Below, in pieces: positions 9,021 through 17,841 of a stretch of DNA of 64,000 nt. Positions within the stretch are counted from its first letter, which is position 1, and every line of letters starts with the position of its first letter. The position numbers and the translations under genes were made by a program. Source of the stretch: Clostridium sp. 28_17 (lineage in GTDB: Bacteria; Bacillota; Clostridia; TANB77; CAG-508); the NCBI GenBank assembly GCA_001916065.1, contig MNRS01000017.1, positions 32,318 to 96,317 of the forward strand, given 5' to 3'. The notes under the pieces are model-generated. The model had not been told where the DNA came from and did no database searches. It saw only the letters and a program-made list of their open reading frames with translations.

Positions 9021-10574
9021 TTATTTTTTATTGTTCTTTATATTAAAAAAATTATTTGAATGAATATTGTCAAAAACCTCAGCGTTTTCCTTAATTTTTA
9101 AAATATTTAATATCATGTTATTAATTTTATTTTTGTATTCTTCTGGAAATTTTATGTTTTCTTGTTTTTCTCCTGCATTTAATTTGAATTTTTTGTATTG
9201 ACTTTCTTTGTTAATCATATCTATCGCGATGTTTTTGAATTTTTCTTTTTCCTTGCTATCTAAAAGATTTAATGGTATTGGCATTTTTTCCAGTAATCCT
9301 TTGGGATATGTTATCCCTCCATCATAAATTCTCCACCACCAATATGCAAAACTTGAATTTATTACGCAATATACAAAATAAAATGCATCCTCTTCTTCAA
9401 AATTTAATGTAATTGATCCTTTTCTAGCTAATTTTTTTGAGGAAGCCGTTGTATTGTATCTGCATGTATTTGGCATATTAATTAAAAATTTATTTGCATC
9501 TTTAGTTACTAAATCTTTTATAGTATATTGAGAATTATTAATCCAACTTTTATATATTTGGCTTAATCTTTTATCTATTTTTTTAAATTCTTTATTTTTT
9601 TCATCAATAATTTGATATTCATTTGGAAGTACTTTTTCTAAAACTTTGCATTTTAGCAATTTATTTCTTTCTTCGTTTTTGAATCTGATCATTGGAGTAA
9701 TTTTAAATCCTTTTTTATCATCTGATTTTTTTAATAAAGTTATTGCTGCTCTAACCGAATTTGCTGTATTAGTATTAAAAATTCCATGTTTTCTACCACA
9801 AAAGATATTTCCAGGTACATTGTCAAAATTAACTATAAATCCATTTCCATATTTGCACATATTTTGTCTTAATGAATAAAATTTGTTCCCTGAAATAAAA
9901 CTATATGGTGTTATTATAACTGTTGATTCACTTTGTTTAAAAATTTTGTCCATAAAGGCTGAATAATATTCATGTGAATCCTCTATAACTTCTGTTTCAT
10001 CCCATTCTTTTTTTATCTCTTTGAAATTTGCGTACGGAGGATTTGCTATTGTTTTGCAATTATTTGGAAGTACTATATTTTTATTTAAAAAATCGCCACG
10101 TATATCATGTATTTTGTTTTTTAAGTCATTTCCATATTTTTTTATTATTATGGTTTTGCATATTTTTAGTGCTATTTTATCTGAGTCATATAAATATACT
10201 CTTCCAGCCTTTAATAATTCTTTGGCTTGTTTTTCTCCTATATATTCTAGATATGTTAGTATAAGTTTACCTGTGCCACATGCAACATCACATATATTTT
10301 CGCCTTCACATTTTGAAAGCCATTCACTCATTATAAGTGCTACATCATCTGGCGTATAATATTGTCCACTTTTTTTCTTTTTTATTTTATCTTCTATTGC
10401 TAGACCAATTTCATATAGTTCACCAAAGTTTTTTGTATCTAAGAATTCATTTTCCTCTTTTTTCAAAACATATTCACAAATTTCGTTCCATGTCTTTTCT
10501 AAACCTATTTCTTTTATATCTTCAATATATTGATTTAAATTGTATTCGCTGTATTTTTGTATATTTTTATTCAT
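9021..10574 (-). CDS. N6-adenine DNA methyltransferase (type II RM)
   Basis: A 517-residue SAM-dependent adenine methylase. Motif X-like KSGQYYTPDDVALIM is near residues 69-83, motif I VACGTGKLIL near 99, and the catalytic NPPY motif (TIANPPYANF) near 180. A long C-terminal target-recognition region follows, with WWWRIYDGGITYPKG resembling the aromatic-rich motif of type IIG/gamma-class enzymes. It has a good AAAGGA ribosome site. The pair with the downstream endonuclease candidate interrupts a run of housekeeping genes, suggesting acquisition by transfer. Recognition sequence cannot be predicted here. Confidence 0.85.
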   Translation of the reverse strand: MNKNIQKYSEYNLNQYIEDIKEIGLEKTWNEICEYVLKKEENEFLDTKNFGELYEIGLAIEDKIKKKKSGQYYTPDDVALIMSEWLSKCEGENICDVACGTGKLILTYLEYIGEKQAKELLKAGRVYLYDSDKIALKICKTIIIKKYGNDLKNKIHDIRGDFLNKNIVLPNNCKTIANPPYANFKEIKKEWDETEVIEDSHEYYSAFMDKIFKQSESTVIITPYSFISGNKFYSLRQNMCKYGNGFIVNFDNVPGNIFCGRKHGIFNTNTANSVRAAITLLKKSDDKKGFKITPMIRFKNEERNKLLKCKVLEKVLPNEYQIIDEKNKEFKKIDKRLSQIYKSWINNSQYTIKDLVTKDANKFLINMPNTCRYNTTASSKKLARKGSITLNFEEEDAFYFVYCVINSSFAYWWWRIYDGGITYPKGLLEKMPIPLNLLDSKEKEKFKNIAIDMINKESQYKKFKLNAGEKQENIKFPEEYKNKINNMILNILKIKENAEVFDNIHSNNFFNIKNNKK

Positions 10575-10653
10575 TTTTTATCCTTTCGTGCATACCTCTA
10601 AACTTTGACAAATTTATAAACAAATCTGAAAATTTTATATTTTTGTTTTGTTC

Positions 10654-11130
10654 TTACAAAGTTCTATAATTATTTTTGTCTGCCCTATCATCTAATTTTC
10701 TATCAAATTCTTCGTTTTTGTAGAACCAATCTGTTTTCTTATCTGTTGGATTTTCTTTTCTATTTTTATCTAAAAGTAAGTCTATTAAAACTGCTAAAGG
10801 TAATATTATTCCTATCATAGAAAACATTAAATCTGTACTTTGTGCAACTGTTAATGCATCATGTGACATTATACTTAATTTATTAGTTACATCATTTCCA
10901 AAATATAATGCATGTATTGTAAGATATAAAAGGCTTCCTAACAATTTTCTTTTTACTATTAATACCAAGCATAATAAAGTTGCAAATAATATTGCAATTT
11001 CAAATCCTTCATTTATTGGTGTCATTCCTAAAAAGTCTTTTCCCATTTGTGACGCTATGGTTATTATAATTCTTATAATCCAGAATACTATCATAAACAT
11101 TACTAATAAATATGTTGAAAATTTTTTCAT
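10654..11130 (-). CDS. Small four-helix membrane protein
   Basis: 158 residues with about four predicted membrane helices (roughly 6-28, 42-60, 63-80, 100-122) and a charged cytoplasmic tail rich in Asp, Lys and Asn. The tail motif KKTDWFYKNEEFDRKLDDRADKNNYR looks like a conserved sorting or interaction segment, but I do not know its function. The start has a GGGAGAG ribosome site. It lies upstream of the RM genes with a 79 bp gap. Confidence 0.6.
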   Translation of the reverse strand: MKKFSTYLLVMFMIVFWIIRIIITIASQMGKDFLGMTPINEGFEIAILFATLLCLVLIVKRKLLGSLLYLTIHALYFGNDVTNKLSIMSHDALTVAQSTDLMFSMIGIILPLAVLIDLLLDKNRKENPTDKKTDWFYKNEEFDRKLDDRADKNNYRTL

Positions 11131-11202
11131 AATTTTTCTCTCCCTTTTTATTTACTTTTTTGAATAAATCTAAAACTTTCATATGCAACGTAATTTTATA
11201 TA

Positions 11203-11241
11203 TTAGGAATGTTATCATACTATGACAACTTTCCTAGAAGA
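11203..11241. repeat. Terminator-associated palindromic repeat, copy 2
   Basis: Near-palindrome TAGGAA-GTTATCATA-C-TATGACAAC-TTTCCTA with one central base. It abuts the A-run that is the U-tract of the next terminator on the minus strand. Confidence 0.75.
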
Positions 11242-11268
11242 TAAAAAAGAGCGGAGTATCCGCCCTAT
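11242..11268 (-). terminator. Terminator of the DUF1292/ruvX cluster
   Basis: GCGGA-tac-TCCGC hairpin followed on the minus strand by TCTTTTTTAT, just after the DUF1292 stop codon. Confidence 0.85.
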
Positions 11269-11276
11269 TCTTAAAA

Positions 11277-11585
11277 TTAATCTACAAAATCAAAATCATC
11301 TTTAAATTTTTCTTTGAATATTTCAAATACTTTGTTTAATGTTTCTTCGTCTTCTACACTTACATATGATTCTTCTTCTGAATCTTCGTCATCATTGTCT
11401 TCTACTTTTAGTATTACTACTTCTCCTTCGTCTTCCTCTCCATCTTCTGTTATAGGTAATAATACAACGTATTCTTCATCATCTAAATCAATTAAATCTA
11501 GGAATTCAAATTTTACCTCGTTTCCATCTTCATCATTTAATATTACTATATTATCTAATTCGTCTCCTTCGTAATTTTCGTTCAT
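11277..11585 (-). CDS. DUF1292 (YrzB-like) acidic protein
   Basis: 102-residue acidic protein with the DUF1292 core (IVILNDEDGNEVKFEFLDLIDLDDEEYVVLLP split over residues 13-44) followed by an Asp/Glu-rich insert and a C-terminal amphipathic helix. Function unknown. It is conserved downstream of ireB and ruvX in Firmicutes, which is exactly the arrangement here, and that context supports the call. Good ribosome site (AAAGGAG). Confidence 0.9.
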   Translation of the reverse strand: MNENYEGDELDNIVILNDEDGNEVKFEFLDLIDLDDEEYVVLLPITEDGEEDEGEVVILKVEDNDDEDSEEESYVSVEDEETLNKVFEIFKEKFKDDFDFVD

Positions 11586-11653
11586 AATTTAATTCTCCTT
11601 TCAAATTTATTATCAATATAATATCGTATTTTATGAATTTTTGCAACTGTTTT

Positions 11654-12070
11654 TTAATTTTTTTTATTTATATATGTTTCTAAAATATATACTGCAGATA
11701 TAGTATCTACAATATCTCTTTTTTTATTCTTATTGACTTCTAAAAAATTCATTGTTTTATGTGCTGCTACAGTTGTTAGGCGTTCATCTATAGTTTCTAT
11801 TTTCATTTTGTTGTATTTGCATTTAAGTTTATGTATAAATTGTTCTGTTCTTTCTGCTCTAACTGTTTTTTCACCTTTCAAATTATATGGCATTCCTACA
11901 ACCAATGTGTCAACTTCATATTTTTCTAATATTTCGTCTAATCTTCTTAAAACTATTTTATCTGAATTATTTCTTTGTATTGTTTCTAAACCTTGTGCTG
12001 TTATATTTAGCGGATCTGTTATTGCTATTCCAACACGTGCATCTCCATAGTCTATTCCTAATTTTCTCAT
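11654..12070 (-). CDS. ruvX: YqgF/RuvX family nuclease (putative Holliday junction resolvase, 16S rRNA maturation)
   Basis: 138 residues with an RNase H-like fold. GIDYGDARVGIAITDP at the N-terminus carries the first catalytic aspartate, VVGMPYNLKGEKTVRAERTE is the middle motif, and DERLTT and the late KKRDIVDTISAVYIL segment carry the remaining acidic residues. The family processes pre-16S rRNA ends and was first proposed as a Holliday junction resolvase. Its ATG overlaps the ireB stop (TAATG), indicating translational coupling. Confidence 0.94.
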   Translation of the reverse strand: MRKLGIDYGDARVGIAITDPLNITAQGLETIQRNNSDKIVLRRLDEILEKYEVDTLVVGMPYNLKGEKTVRAERTEQFIHKLKCKYNKMKIETIDERLTTVAAHKTMNFLEVNKNKKRDIVDTISAVYILETYINKKN

Positions 12071-12333
12071 TATTCATCCTCTAATCCTAAGCCAATATAA
12101 CTTTTTACCATTTTTTCTAGTAATTCGTCTCTTTCTATTGTTCTAATTTTATTTCTTGCATCATTATAACTTGTTATATATGTTGGATCTCCTGATAAAA
12201 TATATCCAACTATTTGGTTTATTGGGTTATACCCTTTTTCTGTTAATGCTGCATATACATCTTTTAATATTTCTTTTGCCTTTGTGTTTTCTTCTCTTTC
12301 AACTTGAAAGCTCATTGTTTTATCAAAATCCAT
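12070..12333 (-). CDS. ireB: IreB family regulatory phosphoprotein
   Basis: 87 residues from the ATG at 12333, which follows AAAGGAG by 8 nt; an earlier in-frame ATG six codons upstream lacks such a site. Residues [18 protein letters not shown] and [17 protein letters not shown] are the family signature. IreB is a small negative regulator phosphorylated by the IreK/PrkC Ser/Thr kinase at N-terminal threonines in enterococci; a DKT motif is present here. Coupled to ruvX. Confidence 0.93.
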   Translation of the reverse strand: MDFDKTMSFQVEREENTKAKEILKDVYAALTEKGYNPINQIVGYILSGDPTYITSYNDARNKIRTIERDELLEKMVKSYIGLGLEDE

Positions 12334-12359
12334 TGCTATTGCTCCTTTCATTTAACTAT

Positions 12360-12394
12360 TTACAATAATATAAATAAAATTTATATTATTGTAA
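12360..12394. repeat. Perfect 16-bp inverted repeat with 3-nt loop
   Basis: TTACAATAATATAAAT, AAA, then the exact reverse complement. It lies between the GAF-domain gene and ireB. There is no long U-tract on either side, so it is a weak terminator candidate, an mRNA-stabilising hairpin or an operator. Confidence 0.6.
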
Positions 12395-12399
12395 TTAAA

Positions 12400-13500
12400 T
12401 TATATATTAGTAATATTACTTTCGTTTGCATCACAATTGTCTAAGTATTCTTCTTGTTTCTTTAATACTTCTTCAAGTCCTGTTCCTTTGTAATATGTTG
12501 ATAGTGTAAAGTTTAATTTTGGGCATACTTCCATTTTTTTGTTTTCCTCTTCTTCGTCATTGGTTTCATTTAAACTAATTATTGTATTTTCTAGTTTTTC
12601 TTTTAATTCGTTTATAAATTCTGCTACTCCGTTAAGTTCTACTCCTGAAAAGGCTATTACAAATTTAGGTCCCATATATCTTACATACACATATTGTGTA
12701 GATATATTTTGTTTTATGTATTCACTTGTTTTTTCTATTACTTTGTTTCCTAGTTCTCTACAATATTTGTGATTTATTTTTTCTAGATTTATTATTTTAT
12801 ACATACATATTGTTGATGTTGTATATTGGTCTATTATTTTTCTTCCTTCTCCATATAAATATTCTTCTGAATATAGTCCTGAGAATAAATCTTTTCTGAC
12901 TATTGATTCTATTGTTTTTTGATGTCCTACTGTTTTTAGTACAGATACAATATTGTCTTTTATTACTTCTAATACTGTTGTGTCAACATTGTCAAAGTCG
13001 TGTGGTGTTCCACTTTCTATAATCCAATATCCTATATAAACATTGTCTATATATAATGGGAAGAATATTGCTGATTTGGCTCTTCCAAATTCCATCTTTT
13101 GATATGGCAATCTTTCTTGGTCATTGTTTACTGTAACATATTTAGGAGTGGCTTGTGCTATACTGTCTTTAAACATGTCAACGTCTTGCAATGATTTTAA
13201 TGCATCCCAATGCATTTCATCGACATTTGATGCTTTTATTTCATATTCTGCACCATTAAATACAACTATAGTAGAATATTTAATTTCATATTTTTCTATT
13301 AATATTTCATTTATTCTTTTTATTTTGTCATCAACTGATGATGTTTGTCCTATAGCACTCATAAAATCTTGCACTACGGAAAGGTTGTTTATTTTTTGAT
13401 TAATATTTTTATATGTTTGTATTTTTTTATGTATATTTAGGTTATATGCTATTAATCCTAAAACTGCTATTATTAAAATTACTACTACTATTATTAGCAC
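12400..13500 (-). CDS. Membrane-anchored GAF protein with degenerate GGDEF domain
   Basis: 366 residues from a GTG start with an AGGAGG site. One N-terminal membrane helix (about 2-22) is followed by a short coiled segment, a GAF-like sensory domain (about 40-190, including RAKSAIFFPLYIDNVYIGYWIIES) and a C-terminal domain with GGDEF topology (KDLFSGLYSEEYL, then YVRYMGPKFVIAFSG near 270-285). The signature loop reads MGPKF instead of GGDEF, so diguanylate cyclase activity is not expected; a nucleotide-sensing or scaffold role is inference. It is last in an operon with the ParA-like AT-hook protein and the small membrane protein. Confidence 0.7.
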   Translation of the reverse strand: MLIIVVVILIIAVLGLIAYNLNIHKKIQTYKNINQKINNLSVVQDFMSAIGQTSSVDDKIKRINEILIEKYEIKYSTIVVFNGAEYEIKASNVDEMHWDALKSLQDVDMFKDSIAQATPKYVTVNNDQERLPYQKMEFGRAKSAIFFPLYIDNVYIGYWIIESGTPHDFDNVDTTVLEVIKDNIVSVLKTVGHQKTIESIVRKDLFSGLYSEEYLYGEGRKIIDQYTTSTICMYKIINLEKINHKYCRELGNKVIEKTSEYIKQNISTQYVYVRYMGPKFVIAFSGVELNGVAEFINELKEKLENTIISLNETNDEEEENKKMEVCPKLNFTLSTYYKGTGLEEVLKKQEEYLDNCDANESNITNI

Positions 13501-13524
13501 TTTTTTACCCTCCTAATTGTTATT

Positions 13525-15903
13525 TTAATATCTATTTTTCATTTGATTTAGCGTTGAGTTCATGCTTGGTGAAAATACTCCACTGTTTTTGTCTATTGTT
13601 GGTGGTGTATATGTTGATTTTCCTGAAATTGATGGATATATCATATCTGCTAAACTATTTAATATTTGTAAGATATTCTTTGGATATCCTTTTGTTGATA
13701 CTTCACAATTTATTATATTTTCCATATATCTTGTATATACTTCTTCATTAAATGGAACTCCAACATATCTTATTGTGTTTTTATCAAATAATTCTGTCAT
13801 GAATGACATTGCTGGATCATTATAATATGCCATTCCACCTATTATTGATTTGTCGTTTACTCCTCTTAGTTTTAATGCCTTATTTAATACTATTCTTAAT
13901 TTATTTTGATCTAAGATATTTTTAGATTTTAATTCTCTTAAAAATGCTGTTAATGGTTGTATTGTTAGTATGTCAAAGGTTTGAACTAAATATATTTCTT
14001 GTGTTTTTTCAAAATATTGAAGTGGTGTGTTAAAGTCACAGTCAATTAATACCAATGAATGTTTTTTTAACAATGTTTGTAATATTGTTCCTGCATTTTC
14101 TATTCCTTCTGTTTCTTCTGGTAATGATGTATATACTGTTAAATTTCTGTTTACTTGTATCCCGTTTGCAATTCCTTGTAATAAATTTGGAATAGAGTTC
14201 ATTGCAACTTTTCTTAAATCTTCTTCATTTTTTGTATAAATATAGTATGAATTTCTATTTTGGGTTGTATCTAATATTGCTGTATCTATTCCCATTCTTG
14301 CAGTTATATCTGCTATATTGTTCACAATAAATGATGTTCCATTTTTACTTGTTCCTACAAAGCATGCCACTTTTTTGTCTGATGTTAATAAATTTGTAAT
14401 ATCTACATTGTCATATTGAATATCAGTATTTTGTAGGCTGTTTCCATACATTGTGCCTGTATTGTTTTCGTATGTAGGATTCATATTATTAGTGTATGTG
14501 TTATTTATTTGTTCTTCTGTTTCATCTACTTCTGGCAATACTGTTGTTTCTTTTTCTTCTAGTCCTGGCAATATGTTTTCATTTTCATTTTCTTCTAACC
14601 CCGGTAAAGTTATCTCTTCTTTATTTTCTTCTTCAAAACCTGGTAATATAACTTCTTCTTTTTTCTCTTCTTCAAGTCCTGGTAATGTTATATTTTCTTG
14701 TTCTTCTATCACTGTATTTTTACGAGGTCTTCCTCTTTTTCTTTTTGGAGTTGCCTCTTCAGTTGCTTCTGGAAGTGGATTTTTACGAGGTCTTCCTCTT
14801 CTTCTTTTTGGTTCTTCTGTAACAGGTTCTTCTACTTTATTTTCTTCTTTTTTTGTTTCTTTTTTAATTTCTGGTTTCTTTTCTTCTTCGAAGTCGTCAT
14901 CACTTAATAATTTATCTATTCTATCCATATCTTCTTTTTCAAACATTGGTCCTTTTTTGCTTATACTTGTTACTGTTTTTTCTGGTGCTGGTGTTTCTTC
15001 TTCATCTTCTATTAAGTCTTGGAACGCTTTAGCAGCCTTTGGTTTTGCTAGTTTCTTTGTGCTATTCATATTTACAGATGATGGAATAACAACTGGCCTT
15101 GAAAGTATTTTCTCTTTATTTCCTGTATTTAGTAATTTTTCACTTGGACCATCATTTTTTGTTTTTTTACCTTCGTTTTGTGCTCTTAAATTATCTGAAA
15201 CTCTGCTGTTAAATGATATTATTTCCTGATATTTTGGTGATTTTTCCTCTAATACCGCTCTTACGTTTAAAGGTAAAAATTTGCTTATTATTCTTAATTG
15301 TACATCATTGTATTGTGATGCTATATTATTAAAACTTTCTACGTATTTTTTTTCGTCTTTTCCTAGTCTTTTATAGTGTGCTAATATATTTTGTATCTCA
15401 ACTTCACTTACATCATTTTCATTTTCTGTTTGATAAGAGACATCTTCTGAATCTATTTTATAATATATTTTTGCTTCTTTTTTTGAACGTGGTTTGTTTA
15501 ACAATTCGCAAACTTTATCAACACTTCTGTCATTTCCTAGTAGTGCATTATATATTCCTATTCCAAATAATTTTACTAACATTTCTTCTGATTTTTCTCT
15601 TCTGTCTGAGCATATTAATATTATTGGAATATCGTCTCCCCTCATATTTGATGCTTCATCACTAATACTATCTAATTTGTCAAATATAAATTTGTCTATT
15701 TGAGAATATTGTGTGTTTGAAAATGCTTCCAAATCTTCACTTATAACTATTCTGTCATAGTTTTTATCTTTTTGTAATTCTTTTAGTATTGCATTGAAGT
15801 AATATACATTTTTATATGAAATTATTTCTTTATAGTTTTTTTGATATCTTTTTACTATTGATTCTGATATCTCATCATTACTTACTGCAAATAAAACTTT
15901 CAT
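13525..15903 (-). CDS. ParA/TadZ-like protein with AT-hooks and LPGLEE repeats
   Basis: 792 residues. Residues 1-155 resemble a receiver-like N-terminal domain (KVLFAVSNDEIS, then DRIVISEDLEAF, then IPIILICSDRR), as in CpaE/TadZ proteins. Residues 155-340 are charged. Two AT-hook motifs, RRRGRPRKNP near 368 and RKRGRPRKNT near 388, are followed by four LPG(L/F)EE repeats (about 400-455) and a Asn/Thr-rich linker. The last 280 residues form a MinD/ParA-like domain whose P-loop (FVGTSKNGTSF, near 513) lacks the canonical GK(S/T), while LVLIDCDFNTP resembles the later conserved acidic motif. It may position a surface or secretion machine, or bridge it to DNA; both are inference. Start has GAAGGGGG; it follows the small membrane gene by 3 bp. 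Confidence 0.65.
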   Translation of the reverse strand: MKVLFAVSNDEISESIVKRYQKNYKEIISYKNVYYFNAILKELQKDKNYDRIVISEDLEAFSNTQYSQIDKFIFDKLDSISDEASNMRGDDIPIILICSDRREKSEEMLVKLFGIGIYNALLGNDRSVDKVCELLNKPRSKKEAKIYYKIDSEDVSYQTENENDVSEVEIQNILAHYKRLGKDEKKYVESFNNIASQYNDVQLRIISKFLPLNVRAVLEEKSPKYQEIISFNSRVSDNLRAQNEGKKTKNDGPSEKLLNTGNKEKILSRPVVIPSSVNMNSTKKLAKPKAAKAFQDLIEDEEETPAPEKTVTSISKKGPMFEKEDMDRIDKLLSDDDFEEEKKPEIKKETKKEENKVEEPVTEEPKRRRGRPRKNPLPEATEEATPKRKRGRPRKNTVIEEQENITLPGLEEEKKEEVILPGFEEENKEEITLPGLEENENENILPGLEEKETTVLPEVDETEEQINNTYTNNMNPTYENNTGTMYGNSLQNTDIQYDNVDITNLLTSDKKVACFVGTSKNGTSFIVNNIADITARMGIDTAILDTTQNRNSYYIYTKNEEDLRKVAMNSIPNLLQGIANGIQVNRNLTVYTSLPEETEGIENAGTILQTLLKKHSLVLIDCDFNTPLQYFEKTQEIYLVQTFDILTIQPLTAFLRELKSKNILDQNKLRIVLNKALKLRGVNDKSIIGGMAYYNDPAMSFMTELFDKNTIRYVGVPFNEEVYTRYMENIINCEVSTKGYPKNILQILNSLADMIYPSISGKSTYTPPTIDKNSGVFSPSMNSTLNQMKNRY

Positions 15904-15906
15904 TGG

Positions 15907-16317
15907 TTACCCCCTTCCAAATTTTACAAACATTGCAAATGCTAGTGGTAAAATCTGGCATATAATTAATAATGTAACAAATGTTACTATTAAGCCCATT
16001 CCTTTTTCTAATGTATCTAATTTTCTTATACCTATTACATATTGGTGTATTGCTCCTATTGCAATTCCTAAAAAGCAAAATGGAATACTGTATATTCTAA
16101 CTATATTTAAAATATATGCAACTGTTCCATATGCGTCTGAGCCATATTTTTGTTTATAGTCTTCTAGTGATTTTGTTTGTGTTTCTTTTATTTCAACTAA
16201 TTGACTTTCTGTTTTATTGTCTATTGCTTTTGTTGTTTCAGCATATACTGTATTGGTAAAAGTAAATATCCCTAATGTCATTACTAATATAGTGAATATT
16301 GCTAATACTTTTTTCAT
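15907..16317 (-). CDS. Small exported membrane protein, VirB2/TrbC-like topology
   Basis: 136 residues with a clear signal peptide (cleavage expected after TNTVYAE), a short hydrophilic stretch (about 27-60), and two strong membrane helices (about 66-90 and 104-128) ending in VKFGRG. Signal peptide plus two helices resembles TrbC/VirB2 pilin-like subunits of type IV secretion, but no sequence motif proves it. It is first gene of the operon with the AT-hook ParA-like protein, so it may be the membrane component that the ATPase-like partner organises. Confidence 0.5.
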   Translation of the reverse strand: MKKVLAIFTILVMTLGIFTFTNTVYAETTKAIDNKTESQLVEIKETQTKSLEDYKQKYGSDAYGTVAYILNIVRIYSIPFCFLGIAIGAIHQYVIGIRKLDTLEKGMGLIVTFVTLLIICQILPLAFAMFVKFGRG

Positions 16318-16426
16318 TTTTTTAGCCCCTTTCTTATTTTCTTAAAAGTACTTATTTTTTTACATTTTTTATACCTATATATCATACAATATCTTCAAAA
16401 AAATATCAAGGAATTTTACAAAAAAT

Positions 16427-17692
16427 TTACAATTTGTTATATAAATACTGCATTTTAGAGTAAACTGCATTTGCCCAGTTTTTGTCTGTTGCATATTTTG
16501 TGTTTATTCCCTTTAGTGTTGGTCCATTGTAATATGTTCCTGCGGCCTTTTCTCCTCCATAAATACTTGTACCCGCAGGATTTAAATAATATTTAACAAA
16601 TACTCTTGCTAATAAATCTATGCTTTCTGAATAATTTGTAAAATTATATGCTCCGTTATATGGATTTGAATCATATGCACCATATCCAAATAAATTATTT
16701 TTTTGTAATGCTATTTTTGATGTTCCCCACGCACTTTCGTGTATTCCTACGGATGCAACAAATATTCCATTTATATTGTATTGTTTTTCAATGTAATAAA
16801 AATATTCCGCATTTTTTTCAAATATTTTATTTGTATCTTTACTATCTGATAATGCCTTTTTAAATTGTTCTAAAGTTAATCCACTTGGTTTGTTTAATTG
16901 CATATTTATGCTAAGTGTTGATAATAATTGTCCTTTTGTTTTTGTTTCTGCCGTTGTTTGTTTTTGCTCTTCACTTGCATTTGGATTTATGTATATTGTA
17001 CATTCTGCTTTAACCCATCCTGTTATATTTTGATATGATATTTTATACCAGTTTTGTGTTATCTCTAGTATTTTTAGTTCTTCTTCTTTTTTTAATGTTG
17101 TTATTTTTCTACTTTCTTCTGTTGCTTCCGCTCTTACTGCCAATTCGTCTGATGTTACATATATTTTGTCACCAACTTTAGCTTTATAATTGCTTGTATA
17201 GTTTGCCCCACCTATTTCTACTATTTTGTTTGCTGATGCTTTTGTTATTGTTGCATTTGTTTGTTCTTCTTTGATTTGATTTCCGTCTTTGTCATATGTT
17301 GTTTTTATTGTAATTTCTTGTTTTCCTTGTCTTCCTTCCTGCACTACTACTGACATTCCTTTTGGTATTTCTTTATTTGTTCTATACTCTGTTAAATATT
17401 CTAATACTTCTTCTTTTTTTGTTATTTGTTCTGTCTGCCCATTATTTGTATTTTGATTTATTATTTGGTCTATATCTATTTTATTTGCTTGGCTTATTTC
17501 CTGATTTTTTTCTGTTGTGTTTATTGTTTTGCTTGCATTGTCTGAATTTGCAGTCGTTTCTTTTGCATATGATTTATTTGTTGGAAAGTACATATTGAAA
17601 AATATTATTATATATAATATTGTAAAAAATGCAAATGCTAATATTATTATTGTTTTTAATGTTATTTTTATTTTATTTTCTTTTGTTTTCAT
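16427..17692 (-). CDS. Secreted N-acetylglucosaminidase with G5 and SH3 domains
   Basis: Cell-wall hydrolase of about 421 residues. A single N-terminal membrane anchor or signal (about 12-35) leads into a Thr/Asn-rich linker, a G5-like domain (about 95-160), a bacterial SH3 domain (about 170-232, VTSDELAVRAEAT and NWYKISYQNITGWVKAE), and a C-terminal glucosaminidase domain (about 280-421) with the catalytic-region motif SVGIHESAWGTSKIA followed by NNLFGYGAYD. I prefer the ATG at 17692, preceded by AAAGG; an ATG six codons upstream has no ribosome site. It is divergent from cotJA. Confidence 0.85.
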   Translation of the reverse strand: MKTKENKIKITLKTIIILAFAFFTILYIIIFFNMYFPTNKSYAKETTANSDNASKTINTTEKNQEISQANKIDIDQIINQNTNNGQTEQITKKEEVLEYLTEYRTNKEIPKGMSVVVQEGRQGKQEITIKTTYDKDGNQIKEEQTNATITKASANKIVEIGGANYTSNYKAKVGDKIYVTSDELAVRAEATEESRKITTLKKEEELKILEITQNWYKISYQNITGWVKAECTIYINPNASEEQKQTTAETKTKGQLLSTLSINMQLNKPSGLTLEQFKKALSDSKDTNKIFEKNAEYFYYIEKQYNINGIFVASVGIHESAWGTSKIALQKNNLFGYGAYDSNPYNGAYNFTNYSESIDLLARVFVKYYLNPAGTSIYGGEKAAGTYYNGPTLKGINTKYATDKNWANAVYSKMQYLYNKL

Positions 17693-17796
17693 TTTTTCTT
17701 TTCCTTTCATTTTTCTATTTTATGTGAAAGTTTTCTCTGTTTTTCTACTATTATTTTAATATTTCTGTGCTTTTTTGTCAATGGAAAATAAGTAGC

Positions 17797-17820
17797 AAAT
17801 GTCGAAATTTCTCATATAAT
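17797..17820 (+). promoter_or_regulatory. Possible sporulation-sigma promoter of cotJ
   Basis: CATATAAT at 17813-17820 resembles the -10 of SigE/SigK promoters and lies 22 bp before the cotJA ATG; an upstream GCAAATG near 17796 could be the -35. Known regulation of cotJ in Bacillus by SigE makes this plausible, but the match is loose. Confidence 0.3.
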
Positions 17821-17841
17821 AAAAATAAAGGAGGATACAAA

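Noticed and set aside
14453..15229. Long plus-strand open frame opposite the AT-hook protein gene
   Set aside because: It is the antisense of the Glu/Lys-rich segment, made of Ser/Phe runs, without ribosome site; the minus-strand gene has domains and good spacing.
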